This document shows positions 18,901-27,900 of a DNA stretch of 64,000 nucleotides, piece by piece. Position numbers and translations under genes: made by a program. This DNA is from Pseudomonas sp. ANT_H4 (GTDB lineage: Bacteria > Pseudomonadota > Gammaproteobacteria > Pseudomonadales > Pseudomonadaceae). The first letter of the stretch is position 1, and the number at the start of each line of letters is the position of its first letter. The notes under the pieces were generated by a model. That model saw only the letters and a list, made by a program, of their open reading frames with translations. It did no database searches and was not told the DNA's origin. The DNA is taken from assembly GCF_008369295.1 (NCBI RefSeq), contig NZ_VOBG01000002.1:124001-188000 (forward strand), given 5' to 3'.

Positions 18901-20502
18901 TTACTTATTTAAACCCACACCGTAGAAAGGCGTCAGGCCAAACGGACTGATCTTGAAATCCAGGACTTCCTTTCGAAGGGGCTGGAAAACCGTCGAGTTT
19001 GCGATAGGTGTTATAGGTACTTGTTCTTTAAGTATTTTCTGCGCTTGTTGATACCACTTGATGCGCTCGTCACGGTCACTGCTGACCTTGGCCTTCTGCA
19101 CCAGTTTGTCGTACTGCGGGTTACACCATTTTGCGTAGTTGCTGCCCTTGACCGCAGCACAACTGTAGAGCACGCCGAGCCAGTTATCCGGGTCACCATT
19201 GTCGCCGGTCCAGCCGTAGATCATCACGTCGTGCTCGCCGTTTTTTGCCCGTTTGATGTACTCGCCCCATTCATAGCTGACGATATTGGCGGTGATCCCG
19301 ACCTTGGCCCAATCCTGTTGGATCATCTGTGCCGACATCCGCGCATTCGGGTTGGAGGCTCGCTGTACAGTCATCGCCCACAAATTGATGGTGGTACCAG
19401 GTGCAACCCCTGCTTCTTTTAGTAGCGCGCGAGCCTTGGCTGGATCGTAGGGCGCGTCCTTGATAGACGGGTCATAAGACCACTGGGCAGGCGGCAGGGC
19501 GTTCTGCGCCAATTGTCCGGCGCTTTGGTAGACGGCCTTGATAATCGCTGGTTTATCGATGGCCATGTCCAGTGCCTGGCGCACCTTGAGCTGGTCCAGG
19601 GGCGGATGGGTCACGTTGTAGGCAAGAAAACCCAGGTTGAAGCCCGCTTGTTGAAGTACCCGCAAGCTGGGGTCTTGTTTCATCACTTCGATATCGGAGG
19701 GGCGTGGATAACCGCTGACCTGGCATTCGCCGGCCTTGAGTTTCTGCAGGCGCACGGCGGCATCCGGGGTAATGGAGAACACCAGATTGTCGAGCTTCAC
19801 ATCCTCGGGCTTCCAATATTGCTTATTGGCGCTGTAGCGAATCTGCGAATCCTTCTGGTAGCGCTTGAACACAAACGGCCCAGTACCGATGGGCTTCTGG
19901 TTGATGTCGGCGGCCTTGCCTTGCTTGAGCAACTGCGCCGCGTATTCGGCGGACTGCACCGAGGCGAAGCTCATGGCCAGGTTCTGCACGAACGAGGCAT
20001 CAACGTTGTTGAGGCTGAAGCGCACGGTGTGCTCATCGAGCTTTTCGACACTTTTGATGGTGGTGTTCAGGCCCATGTCGGTGAAGTAAGGCGACTCAGA
20101 CGGATAGGCTTTGCGAAACGGGCTGCCGGCATCCAGCAACCGCTGGAAGGTAAACAGCACATCGTCAGCGTTGAAGTCGCGGGTTGGGGTGAAGTAGTCG
20201 GTGGTATGGAACTTGACTCCTTCGCGCAGGTGGAAGGTGTAGGTCAGCCCGTCCGGGGACACGTCCCAGCGTGTGGCCAGGCCTGGCTCGACTTGCGTAC
20301 CCCCGCGCTTGAACTGGGTAAGCCGGTTGAACACGGTTTCGGCGGAGGCATCGAAATCGGTGCCGCTGGTGTATTGGCTGGGGTCGAAGCCGGCGGGGCT
20401 GGCTTCGGAGCAGTACACCAGGGTGGTTGCAGCTTGGGCCATTGGCATAAACGCCAGCAGGCCGGCAGCGAGGAGCAGCGGTTTAAAGGCGATTCTTTCC
20501 AT
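18901..20502 (-). CDS. dppA: Periplasmic dipeptide-binding protein, DppA type (first gene of locus)
   Basis: A 533-residue family 5 binding protein with a signal peptide ending at MPMAQA-ATT. The mature start TLVYCSEASPAGFDPSQYTSGTDF and IYGWTGDNGDPDNWL carry the peptide amino-terminus site. AGGGG lies before the ATG. It resembles the two following copies but differs around VQRASNPNARMSAQMIQQ. It is the first gene of the dpp locus on the minus strand and by position matches P. aeruginosa dppA1. Several binding proteins sharing one transporter would widen the range of peptides taken up. Confidence 0.9.
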   Translation of the reverse strand: MERIAFKPLLLAAGLLAFMPMAQAATTLVYCSEASPAGFDPSQYTSGTDFDASAETVFNRLTQFKRGGTQVEPGLATRWDVSPDGLTYTFHLREGVKFHTTDYFTPTRDFNADDVLFTFQRLLDAGSPFRKAYPSESPYFTDMGLNTTIKSVEKLDEHTVRFSLNNVDASFVQNLAMSFASVQSAEYAAQLLKQGKAADINQKPIGTGPFVFKRYQKDSQIRYSANKQYWKPEDVKLDNLVFSITPDAAVRLQKLKAGECQVSGYPRPSDIEVMKQDPSLRVLQQAGFNLGFLAYNVTHPPLDQLKVRQALDMAIDKPAIIKAVYQSAGQLAQNALPPAQWSYDPSIKDAPYDPAKARALLKEAGVAPGTTINLWAMTVQRASNPNARMSAQMIQQDWAKVGITANIVSYEWGEYIKRAKNGEHDVMIYGWTGDNGDPDNWLGVLYSCAAVKGSNYAKWCNPQYDKLVQKAKVSSDRDERIKWYQQAQKILKEQVPITPIANSTVFQPLRKEVLDFKISPFGLTPFYGVGLNK

Positions 20503-20542
20503 GGAGACCCCTGAAATGGCAGGTACAAACTGCCCAAACGAA

Positions 20543-20570
20543 AACGGCGGTCACCGAGGTTACCGCCGTT
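20543..20570 (-). terminator. Terminator of the SIMPL-domain gene
   Basis: AACGGCGGT (20543-20551) and ACCGCCGTT (20562-20570) form a 9-bp stem followed on the minus strand by TTCGTTT. It lies 20 bases past the stop codon and separates the SIMPL gene from the dpp locus. Confidence 0.75.
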
Positions 20571-20589
20571 CAGGTTCATCAGGTAGGGG

Positions 20590-21303
20590 TCAAGGCATCG
20601 AGACTTCGATCACGCCATCCGCGCTCATGCTGACCTGGCTGGTGCCGGCCTCGACTTCAGGTGTAGGCGCCGAATCCATGGCCGCTGCTTTCATCATCAT
20701 GCCGCCACGCGCATACGGTTGTGGATAACCATTGGTGTTGAAGTTCAGGTTGACGATCTTGTAGCCCTTGCCACCCAGTGCGTCGGTGGCCAGTTGGGCA
20801 CGGGCCTTGAACGCGGCAACGGCTTCTTTCAGAAGGGCGTCTTCGCTGGCCTTGCGGGTCGGGTTGGCGATGGCGAAGTCCATGCTGTCCATTTTCAGGT
20901 TGGTCAGCATCTCGCCGGTCAGCTTCGACAAGGCAGCAAAGTCCGAACTTTCCATGCGCAGTTCGGCGCGTTCACGCCAGCCGGTGATCTTCTGGTTCTT
21001 GTTGTCGTAGATTGGGTAGCTGTTGCGGCTGCCCTGACGCAGGGTGACGCCTTTGACTTCGCGCGCCTGGGCCAGCGCCTTGTTCATGGTGGTGGTGATT
21101 TCGGCGGCCAACTTGCCCGGGTCGGTGTTCTGCGACTCGGTGTAGAGCGTGACGATCATCTGGTCACGGGCCACTTCCTGGCTGACTTCGGCACGCAGGG
21201 AAATCTGGTTGTAATGCAGCTCATCGGCGGCCAGTACGGGCAGGCTGGCAAGGGTGCTGGCGCTGAGGGTAATAGCGGCGGCACTGCGAGTGAAACGTGA
21301 CAT
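20590..21303 (-). CDS. SIMPL-domain (DUF541) periplasmic protein
   Basis: A 237-residue exported protein with a signal peptide (cleavage near LPVLAADE). The body is a SIMPL/DUF541 domain: YNQISLRAEVSQEVARDQMIVTLYTESQ near the start and the conserved stretch RKASEDALLKEAVAAFKARAQ with GGKGYKIVNLNFN near the end. The family is found in the periplasm and its biochemical role is unclear (oxidative stress in some bacteria). The ATG at 21303 has AAGGAG upstream; the frame to 21375 has none. It is divergent from roxS, as its counterpart is in P. aeruginosa. Confidence 0.85.
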   Translation of the reverse strand: MSRFTRSAAAITLSASTLASLPVLAADELHYNQISLRAEVSQEVARDQMIVTLYTESQNTDPGKLAAEITTTMNKALAQAREVKGVTLRQGSRNSYPIYDNKNQKITGWRERAELRMESSDFAALSKLTGEMLTNLKMDSMDFAIANPTRKASEDALLKEAVAAFKARAQLATDALGGKGYKIVNLNFNTNGYPQPYARGGMMMKAAAMDSAPTPEVEAGTSQVSMSADGVIEVSMP

Positions 21304-21463
21304 GGAAGCTCCTTGGGGGGTGATCGTATTCGGTAAGACTGTAGACGGTCCGTTCGGGTTCAGCGGGTTACACATTCTCTACAACTTTCAGGGGCGCCGA
21401 CGAACGGTCAACTCACCCGGCTCGTTCGTTAAAGATGATCTGCGTCAAAGGGCCACACGCTCG

Positions 21464-21491
21464 CTGACTGTACTGTTGCTTCGTTTATACT
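21464..21491 (+). promoter_or_regulatory. Promoter of roxSR
   Basis: CTGACT (21464-21469), a 16-bp spacer and TATACT (21486-21491) lie 38 bases before the roxS ATG. The -10 is excellent and the -35 fair. Confidence 0.5.
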
Positions 21492-21528
21492 CGATCCGAT
21501 CCGCCTGGAGCGCTCATCAGGAGAGCTC

Positions 21529-22791
21529 ATGCTCGCCCCCGTACAACTAACTTCCGCCACTCGCCAGAACCTCTGGCGCCTGACGTTTATCCGCACTCTG
21601 GTGCTGGCCGCACAGGCCGGTTCGGTGGGGCTCGCCTATTGGTTCGACCTGCTGGTGCTGCCTTGGCTGCAACTGGCGGTGACCCTGGGTGTCTCCACGG
21701 TGCTGTGCGTCTTTACCGCTATTCGCCTGCGCACCACGTGGCCGGTGACCGAGCTGGAATACGCCCTGCAACTGGCGTGTGATCTGTTTATCCACAGTGT
21801 GCTGCTGTATTTCTCCGGCGGTTCCACCAACCCCTTTGTCTCTTATTACCTGGTGCCGCTGACCATCGCCGCCGTGACCTTGCCGTGGCGTTATTCGGTA
21901 GTTTTGTCTGGCATTGCGTTGACGCTTTACACCCTGCTGCTGGCGCGGTTCTACCCGTTGCAGACGTTCCCCATCGCCCGGGAAAACCTGCAGGTCTACG
22001 GCATGTGGCTGAGCTTTGCCTTGGCGGCGGCGGTGATTACGTTCTTCGCCGCGCGCATGGCCGAAGAGTTGCGCCGTCAGGAAGAGCTGCGGGCCATTCG
22101 CCGCGAAGAAGGCCTGCGTGACCAGCAGTTGCTGGCAGTTGCCACCCAGGCGGCCGGCGCGGCCCATGAGTTGGGCACGCCGTTGGCCACCATGAGCGTA
22201 TTGATCAAGGAGATGCGCCAGGATCATCACGACCCGGCGTTGCAGGATGATCTGAGCGTGCTGCAGGACCAGGTCAAACTGTGCAAGCAAACCTTGCAGC
22301 AGTTGGTGCGCGCTGCCGAAGCCAACCGTCGCCTGGCGGTGGAGATGCAAGACGTCACCCAGTGGCTGGACGAAGCGCTGAACCGCTGGCACTTGATGCG
22401 TCCCGAAGCCAGTTATCGCTTCCACTTGCTGGGGCAGGGCACGGTGCCACGCATGGCGCCACCGCCAGACCTGACCCAAGCGTTATTGAACTTGCTGAAC
22501 AATGCCGCCGACGCCTGCCCGGAAGGGCTGGAAGTGCAGTTGGACTGGGATTATGAAAACCTCACCATCAGCATTCGCGATCACGGCGCCGGTGTGCCGC
22601 TGGCCATTGCCGAGCAGATTGGCAAGCCATTCTTTACCACCAAGGGCAAAGGTTTCGGCCTGGGCCTATTTTTGAGCAAGGCCAGCGTGACCCGCGCTGG
22701 TGGCTCAGTGAAACTCTACAGTCATGAGGAAGGTGGCACGCTCACCGAGCTGCGCCTGCCCCGTGTCGCACGAGGAGACACCAATGAGTGA
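21529..22791 (+). CDS. roxS: Redox sensor histidine kinase RoxS (RegB/PrrB family)
   Basis: A 420-residue membrane kinase. Residues 15-175 hold about six transmembrane helices, including the RegB-family segment FSGGSTNPFVSYYLVPL. Then come the H-box AAGAAHELGTPLATMSVL with the phospho-accepting H213, the N-box LLNLLNNAADAC and the G-boxes DHGAGVP and GKGFGLGLFL. RegB-type kinases sense the redox state of the respiratory quinone pool and control terminal oxidases; in Pseudomonas the pair is RoxSR. AGGAGAGCTC precedes the ATG. It overlaps roxR by 8 bp. Confidence 0.9.
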   Translation: MLAPVQLTSATRQNLWRLTFIRTLVLAAQAGSVGLAYWFDLLVLPWLQLAVTLGVSTVLCVFTAIRLRTTWPVTELEYALQLACDLFIHSVLLYFSGGSTNPFVSYYLVPLTIAAVTLPWRYSVVLSGIALTLYTLLLARFYPLQTFPIARENLQVYGMWLSFALAAAVITFFAARMAEELRRQEELRAIRREEGLRDQQLLAVATQAAGAAHELGTPLATMSVLIKEMRQDHHDPALQDDLSVLQDQVKLCKQTLQQLVRAAEANRRLAVEMQDVTQWLDEALNRWHLMRPEASYRFHLLGQGTVPRMAPPPDLTQALLNLLNNAADACPEGLEVQLDWDYENLTISIRDHGAGVPLAIAEQIGKPFFTTKGKGFGLGLFLSKASVTRAGGSVKLYSHEEGGTLTELRLPRVARGDTNE

Positions 22792-23344
22792 CGAGATTCA
22801 AGTCGAAGGCGAAGAACTGCCGCATCTGTTGCTGGTAGATGATGACGCTACCTTTACCCGCGTGATGGCCCGCGCCATGAGCCGGCGCGGTTTTCGCGTC
22901 AGCACCGCGGGGTCGGCCGAAGAAGGCCTGGCCATCGCCGCGGCGGACCTGCCGGACTATGCCGCTCTGGACCTGAAAATGGACGGTGACTCCGGCTTGG
23001 TGCTGTTGCCCAAGCTGCTGGAACTGGACCCGGAAATGCGCGTGCTGATACTCACCGGGTATTCCAGCATCGCCACCGCCGTGGAGGCCATCAAGCGCGG
23101 GGCCTGCAATTATCTGTGCAAACCAGCGGATGCTGACGACGTGCTGGCCGCCTTGCTTTCCGAGCACGCCGACCTCGACACGTTGGTGCCGGAAAATCCG
23201 ATGTCGGTGGACCGCTTGCAGTGGGAACACATCCAGCGGGTACTGACCGAGCACGAAGGCAATATCTCCGCCACGGCCCGCGCCTTGGGCATGCATCGGC
23301 GCACCCTGCAACGCAAACTGCAAAAGCGTCCGGTACGACGCTGA
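22784..23344 (+). CDS. roxR: Redox response regulator RoxR (RegA/PrrA family)
   Basis: A 186-residue regulator. The receiver domain starts LLLVDDDATFTRVMARAM with phospho-acceptor D63 (LDLKMDGDSG) and the conserved K in YLCKPADADD. The short C-terminal Fis-type helix-turn-helix is NISATARALGMHRRTLQRKL, as in RegA/PrrA. It is phosphorylated by RoxS and in relatives controls cytochrome oxidases and other respiratory genes. The start ATG lies within the end of roxS and has CGAGGAGACA upstream, so the two are translationally coupled. Confidence 0.9.
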   Translation: MSDEIQVEGEELPHLLLVDDDATFTRVMARAMSRRGFRVSTAGSAEEGLAIAAADLPDYAALDLKMDGDSGLVLLPKLLELDPEMRVLILTGYSSIATAVEAIKRGACNYLCKPADADDVLAALLSEHADLDTLVPENPMSVDRLQWEHIQRVLTEHEGNISATARALGMHRRTLQRKLQKRPVRR

Positions 23345-23443
23345 ACGGCGGCTGAACAACTCGCTTCAGGCAGCACGGAGTCCTGGGCCGATCCTCTATG
23401 ATCGGTTCAACGCCTGTCCTCTCTCTCCAGTCGAGCCTGAACG

Positions 23444-25165
23444 ATGAATCAGAACGCTGAGTATTCTGCGGTCAACGATGCGGTGCGTGGGCAATTCTTG
23501 CGGCGGGTATGGCGACTGATCACCCCTTACTGGCGCAGTGAGGAGAAGGGCAAGGCCTGGCTCTTGTTGCTGGTGGTGTTGGGGTTATCGCTGTTCAGCG
23601 TGGCGGTCTCAGTGTGGTTCAACAGTTGGAACCGCGACTTCTACAATGCCCTGGAAAAGAAAGACTACGACGCCTTCACCCATCTGCTGATGTACTTCAG
23701 CGTGATCGCTGTAGTGGCAATTGTCACCGGCGTATTTACTTCCTATCTGCAGCAAATGCTCACCATCCGCTGGCGGCGCTGGCTTACCGAAACCTATTTC
23801 GCCAAATGGTTGAGCCAGAAGAATTACTATCACCTGGAATACGGCGGTTACACCGATAACCCCGACCAGCGTATCTCCGAAGACCTCAACGCCTTTACCA
23901 GCAGCACCCTGAGCCTGGGGCTGGGTTTTATCAGCAACCTGGTGAGCCTGGTGTCGTTTTCGGTGATTTTGTGGGGCGTGTCCGGCAGCATCGAGGTGTG
24001 GGGTATCACCATTCCCGGTTACATGTTTTGGGCGGCCTTGGTGTACGCGGTGGTAGGCAGTTGGTTGACCCACCTGATCGGTCGACGGCTGATTGGCTTG
24101 AGCAACCGGCAGCAGCGCTTCGAGGCTGACCTGCGTTTCAGTTTGGTACGTGTGCGCGAGAACGCCGAAAGCATTGCCTTGTTCAATGGCGAGCCCAATG
24201 AGCACCAGCAACTGAGCGCGCGTTTCGGGCGGGTCTGGAGCAACTTCTGGAGCATCATGCAGCTCAAGAAGCGCCTGAGTTTCTTCACCAGCGGTTATTC
24301 GCAGATCGCCATTATCTTTCCCTTCGTGGTGGCGGCGCCGCGTTACTTTGCCGGCAAAATCGAGTTGGGCGTGCTGATGCAGGTCGCCCAGGCGTTTGGC
24401 AGTGTGCAGGGCAGCCTGAGCTGGTTTGTCGACGCGTACACCGTGCTGGCCAGTTGGCGTGCCACATGTGATCGTCTGCTCAGTTTCGGCCATGCCATGG
24501 ACGATAACGAAGAGCGCGTGATGGGTATCGAGTTACAGCGCCAGGGCGGCGATTTGCAGATGAGTAATCTGAGCCTGGATCTGGCGGACGGTCGTCATTT
24601 GCTTGATGGTGCCAACTTGACGGTCACGGCAGGCGATCGACTGATGCTCAGCGGTCGTTCTGGCAGCGGTAAAAGTACCTTGCTGCGGGCTATGGGCAAC
24701 CTGTGGCCAAACGGCCATGGCAATATTCGCCTGCCGGCCGAGCGCTATCTGTTCCTGCCGCAAAAGCCGTATCTACCGATTGGCACTTTGCGCGAGGTGT
24801 TGAGTTATCCACAGCCTGACGGCGCCTATCCTGCTGAACGTTATGCACAGGTCCTGGAAACCTGCCGCCTGGGGCATTTGATTCCTCGCCTGGAGGAGGC
24901 CAATCATTGGCAGCGCATGCTTTCGCCGGGTGAGCAGCAGCGTTTGGCGTTTGCTCGGGCGTTGTTGTTTGAGCCGCAATGGCTGTACATGGATGAGGCC
25001 ACTTCGGCGATGGACGAGGAAGATGAGGCGGCGCTGTATCAGGCGTTGATCGACCAGTTGCCGGGGTTGAGCATCGTCAGTGTCGGCCACCGCAGCAGCC
25101 TCAAGCGCTTCCATGGGCGGCATGTGCGGATCGAAGGCGGGCAGTTGCAAGAACAGGCGGTCTGA
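23444..25165 (+). CDS. YddA-type ABC transporter, fused membrane and ATPase domains
   Basis: A 573-residue half transporter of the ABC_membrane_2 (SbmA/BacA-YddA) class. Residues 1-340 form the membrane domain with about six helices and the conserved block NSWNRDFYNALEKKDY and NYYHLEYGGYTDNPDQRISEDL. Residues 360-570 are the ATPase: Walker A SGRSGSGKST, signature LSPGEQQRLAFARAL, Walker B LYMDEATSAMDEED. Relatives move peptides, vitamin B12 or fatty-acyl compounds; the substrate here is unknown. Alone between roxSR and a bidirectional terminator. Confidence 0.82.
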   Translation: MNQNAEYSAVNDAVRGQFLRRVWRLITPYWRSEEKGKAWLLLLVVLGLSLFSVAVSVWFNSWNRDFYNALEKKDYDAFTHLLMYFSVIAVVAIVTGVFTSYLQQMLTIRWRRWLTETYFAKWLSQKNYYHLEYGGYTDNPDQRISEDLNAFTSSTLSLGLGFISNLVSLVSFSVILWGVSGSIEVWGITIPGYMFWAALVYAVVGSWLTHLIGRRLIGLSNRQQRFEADLRFSLVRVRENAESIALFNGEPNEHQQLSARFGRVWSNFWSIMQLKKRLSFFTSGYSQIAIIFPFVVAAPRYFAGKIELGVLMQVAQAFGSVQGSLSWFVDAYTVLASWRATCDRLLSFGHAMDDNEERVMGIELQRQGGDLQMSNLSLDLADGRHLLDGANLTVTAGDRLMLSGRSGSGKSTLLRAMGNLWPNGHGNIRLPAERYLFLPQKPYLPIGTLREVLSYPQPDGAYPAERYAQVLETCRLGHLIPRLEEANHWQRMLSPGEQQRLAFARALLFEPQWLYMDEATSAMDEEDEAALYQALIDQLPGLSIVSVGHRSSLKRFHGRHVRIEGGQLQEQAV

Positions 25166-25175
25166 GACGCCCAAC

Positions 25176-25212
25176 AAAAAGCCCGGCTGATCATCGATCA
25201 GCCGGGCTTTTT
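25176..25212. terminator. Bidirectional Rho-independent terminator
   Basis: GCCCGGCTGATC (25181-25192) and GATCAGCCGGGC (25196-25207) form a 12-bp stem flanked by five A on the left and five T on the right, so it can end both the ABC transporter gene and the convergent zapG. Confidence 0.93.
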
Positions 25213-25230
25213 ATATCGCTTGAAAATGAC

Positions 25231-25668
25231 TTACTTCTTCAAGCCGTAATGCTCATCCAGCATGCCAGGGGCATTCGGCGTTTTTGGCGCGTAGTCCCGA
25301 GGTGGTTCCTGATTTTCCCGTGGAGGGGTCAGGCGTTCCCGTGGTGCTTGCACCGCATCGGGATGCAGTGCGGCCAGCAGACGCTGACGAGTGATGTCGT
25401 CCAGGGCCAGGCGGTTGGCGCCCTCGGCGAGGTGATCTTGCACTTCCTGATAGCTCTGAGTGAGCTTTTTTACCAGGGTCGCGGTGCTATTGAAGTGGGT
25501 AACCACCTCATTCTGATAACTGTCAAAACGTTCCTGAATGTCATCCAACTGACGCTGCGTGCGGTTAGGCGCCGCATTGGGCAGCAGGCGAGCAACCAGG
25601 AATCCAATGGCGACACCGGCAACCAGGGCAAGAGTCGGCAACAACCAAACTAAGAGCGAGTGTTCCAC
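25231..25668 (-). CDS. zapG: ZapG/YhcB (DUF1043) inner-membrane protein
   Basis: A 145-residue protein with one N-terminal transmembrane helix (LLVWLLPTLALVAGVAIGFLV), then a coiled-coil region (QRQLDDIQERFDSYQNEVVTHF and on through KKLTQSYQEVQDHL) and a Pro-rich tail. This is the YhcB/ZapG layout; in E. coli it links cell division, envelope growth and peptidoglycan or LPS synthesis. The start is a GTG at 25668 with GAAGGA upstream. It is divergent from the hydrolase gene. Confidence 0.85.
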   Translation of the reverse strand: MEHSLLVWLLPTLALVAGVAIGFLVARLLPNAAPNRTQRQLDDIQERFDSYQNEVVTHFNSTATLVKKLTQSYQEVQDHLAEGANRLALDDITRQRLLAALHPDAVQAPRERLTPPRENQEPPRDYAPKTPNAPGMLDEHYGLKK

Positions 25669-25815
25669 GAGTCCTTCCTCTATAAACGGCTTTGCTTTAC
25701 GTTAACGGCTCGGACCTGCGCTGTATACCGCGATTAAGCTCGCAATGATGCCATGCACAGACTTTTAGCTAGACGAGTCGACCCTTTGAGAGGTCACGGA
25801 GTTCCTTCCTTGCTG

Positions 25816-26445
25816 ATGCGTGAAACCCCCGTTTTGATCGATGGCCCGGTAGGCCAATTGGAAGCCTTGTATCTGGATCGCTCCGAGCCACGTGGCCTGG
25901 CGCTGATCTGCCACCCTAACCCGGAGCAGGGCGGCACCATGCTCAATAAAGTGGTTTCGACCCTGCAACGCACCGCCCGCGATGCCGGGTTGATCACCTT
26001 GCGCTTCAATTATCGCGGTGTCGGCGCCAGCGCCGGGACTCACGACATGGCCACCGGTGAAGTGGACGATGCCGAAGCGGCCGCCGCCTGGCTGCGTGAA
26101 AAGCATCCCGACCTGCCAATCACTCTGCTGGGGTTTTCCTTTGGCGGATTTGTTGCAGCAAGTCTCGGTGGCCGTCTGGAAGCCAAGGGCGAAAAACTTG
26201 CGCACTTGTTCATGGTGGCGGCAGCGGTCATGCGTCTACGCGATCAGGACGTGTTGCCACAGAACTGCCCATTGACCCTGATCCAGCCGGAAACCGACGA
26301 AGTGGTCGATCCACAGGCCGTCTACGACTGGTCAGCAGCCTTGAATCGCCCCCATGAGCTGCTGAAAGTGGCAGAATGCGGACACTTTTTCCATGGCAAG
26401 CTGACCGATCTCAAGGATCTGGTCCTGCCGCGCCTTTCGAATTGA
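25816..26445 (+). CDS. Alpha/beta-hydrolase of unknown substrate
   Basis: A 209-residue hydrolase fold protein of the small cytoplasmic dienelactone-hydrolase-like type. The early motif CHPNPEQGGTMLNKVV, the RFNYRGVGASAG loop, the nucleophile elbow GFSFGG (serine), an acid in QPETDEVVD and the final histidine in CGHFFHGK complete the triad. The natural substrate is unknown. I chose ATG 25816; GGAG at 25798 is a little far from it, and the TTG at 25810 is a possible alternative. It lies 24 bases before trpS and is probably cotranscribed. Confidence 0.8.
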   Translation: MRETPVLIDGPVGQLEALYLDRSEPRGLALICHPNPEQGGTMLNKVVSTLQRTARDAGLITLRFNYRGVGASAGTHDMATGEVDDAEAAAAWLREKHPDLPITLLGFSFGGFVAASLGGRLEAKGEKLAHLFMVAAAVMRLRDQDVLPQNCPLTLIQPETDEVVDPQAVYDWSAALNRPHELLKVAECGHFFHGKLTDLKDLVLPRLSN

Positions 26446-26469
26446 TAGCAGTCTGATAAGCGATTACCC

Positions 26470-27822
26470 ATGACGACTCGTACCCGTATCCTCACCGGCA
26501 TTACCACCACCGGCACGCCACACCTAGGCAACTACGCCGGCGCCATCCGCCCGGCGATCCTTGCCAGCCAGGACGCCAACGCCGACTCCTTCTACTTCCT
26601 GGCCGACTACCACGCCCTGATCAAATGCGATGACCCGCAGCGTATCCAACGCTCGCGTATGGAAATCGCCGCGACCTGGCTGGCGGGTGGCCTGGATGTA
26701 AACCGGGTGACTTTCTACCGTCAGTCCGACATCCCGGAAATTCCCGAGCTGACCTGGCTGCTGACCTGCGTCGCGGCCAAGGGCCTGCTCAACCGCGCCC
26801 ACGCCTACAAGGCCTCGGCGGACAAGAACCTGGAAAACGGTGAAGACCCGGATGCCGGGATCACCATGGGTTTGTATAGCTACCCAGTGCTGATGGCTGC
26901 GGACATCCTGATGTTCAACGCCCACAAGGTGCCGGTGGGTCGTGACCAGATCCAGCACGTGGAAATGGCCCGTGATATTGGCCAGCGCTTCAATCACCTG
27001 TTTGGCAATGGCAAGGAGTTCTTCACCATGCCGGAGGCGCTGATCGAAGAAAGCGTCGCCACCTTGCCGGGCCTGGATGGCCGGAAAATGTCGAAAAGCT
27101 ACGACAACACCATCCCGTTGTTCACCAGCGCCAAGGACATGAAGGACGCCATCTCGCGGATCATCACCGACTCCCGCGCGCCCGGCGAAGCCAAGGACCC
27201 GGATAATTCGCACCTGTTTACCTTGTATCAGGCGTTTGCCACCAAGGCCCAGGAAAGCGAGTTCCGTGACGAGTTGGTCAACGGCCTGGGCTGGGGCGAG
27301 GCGAAGAGCCGTCTGTTCCAGCTGTTGGACGGCCAGTTGGGCGAAGCCCGTGAGCGCTACCACCTGTTGATGTCCCGCCCTGCTGACATGGAAGACTTGC
27401 TGCTGATCGGCGCCAAGAAAGCCCGCTCCGTGGCCGCGCCGTTCCTCAGTGAGCTGCGTGAAGCTGTAGGCCTGCGTTCGTTTGTCGCCCAGGCCGCGGT
27501 TGCCGCCACCACCAAGAAGAAAGCCGTGAAAGCTGCACGCTTCGTCAGTTTTCGCGAAGACGGTAGCTTTCGCTTCCGTCTGCTGGCAGCCGATGGCGAG
27601 CAACTGTTGCTGTCGCGCAACTTTGCCGATGGCAAGGCGGCGGGTGCGGTGACCAAGCAACTGCAGTCGGGTGAAGCGTTGGACGTGCGCAGCGAGGCCA
27701 CCAGCTTCAGCGTGTGGCTCGAAGACGCCTGCGTGGCTGACAGCCCGGCCTTCCCCGATGCCGCGTCGCGGGATGCCGCCATCGAAGCCTTGCGCATCGC
27801 GTTGACCCCTATCGAGGATTGA
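26470..27822 (+). CDS. trpS: Tryptophanyl-tRNA synthetase (long form)
   Basis: A 450-residue class I synthetase that charges tRNA-Trp. The HIGH-like TTGTPHLGNYAGAIRP and the KMSKS loop (GRKMSKSYDN) are present, with the Trp-binding core between. It is about 115 residues longer than E. coli TrpRS; the extra C-terminal part follows a Lys/Ala linker (near residues 340-357) and contains GSFRFRLLAADGEQLLLS, which looks like a UPF0339/YegP-type strand repeat. Pseudomonas TrpRS is known to be long, so this is normal for the genus. It is followed by an intrinsic terminator. Confidence 0.93.
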   Translation: MTTRTRILTGITTTGTPHLGNYAGAIRPAILASQDANADSFYFLADYHALIKCDDPQRIQRSRMEIAATWLAGGLDVNRVTFYRQSDIPEIPELTWLLTCVAAKGLLNRAHAYKASADKNLENGEDPDAGITMGLYSYPVLMAADILMFNAHKVPVGRDQIQHVEMARDIGQRFNHLFGNGKEFFTMPEALIEESVATLPGLDGRKMSKSYDNTIPLFTSAKDMKDAISRIITDSRAPGEAKDPDNSHLFTLYQAFATKAQESEFRDELVNGLGWGEAKSRLFQLLDGQLGEARERYHLLMSRPADMEDLLLIGAKKARSVAAPFLSELREAVGLRSFVAQAAVAATTKKKAVKAARFVSFREDGSFRFRLLAADGEQLLLSRNFADGKAAGAVTKQLQSGEALDVRSEATSFSVWLEDACVADSPAFPDAASRDAAIEALRIALTPIED

Positions 27823-27851
27823 CCCGACCAAGGGTTGATTGCCATTCTCCG

Positions 27852-27881
27852 GGGCCGTCGTTACAGTGACGGCCCGTTTTT
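27852..27881 (+). terminator. Rho-independent terminator of trpS
   Basis: GGGCCGTC (27852-27859) pairs with GACGGCCC (27868-27875) and is followed by GTTTTT. Confidence 0.85.
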
Positions 27882-27900
27882 GTTGCCTTGCTAACGAATT

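Noticed and set aside
11852..20502. Four similar binding proteins as a novel system
   Set aside because: Multiple dppA copies sharing one DppBCDF transporter are known from P. aeruginosa; only the junction details here are notable.
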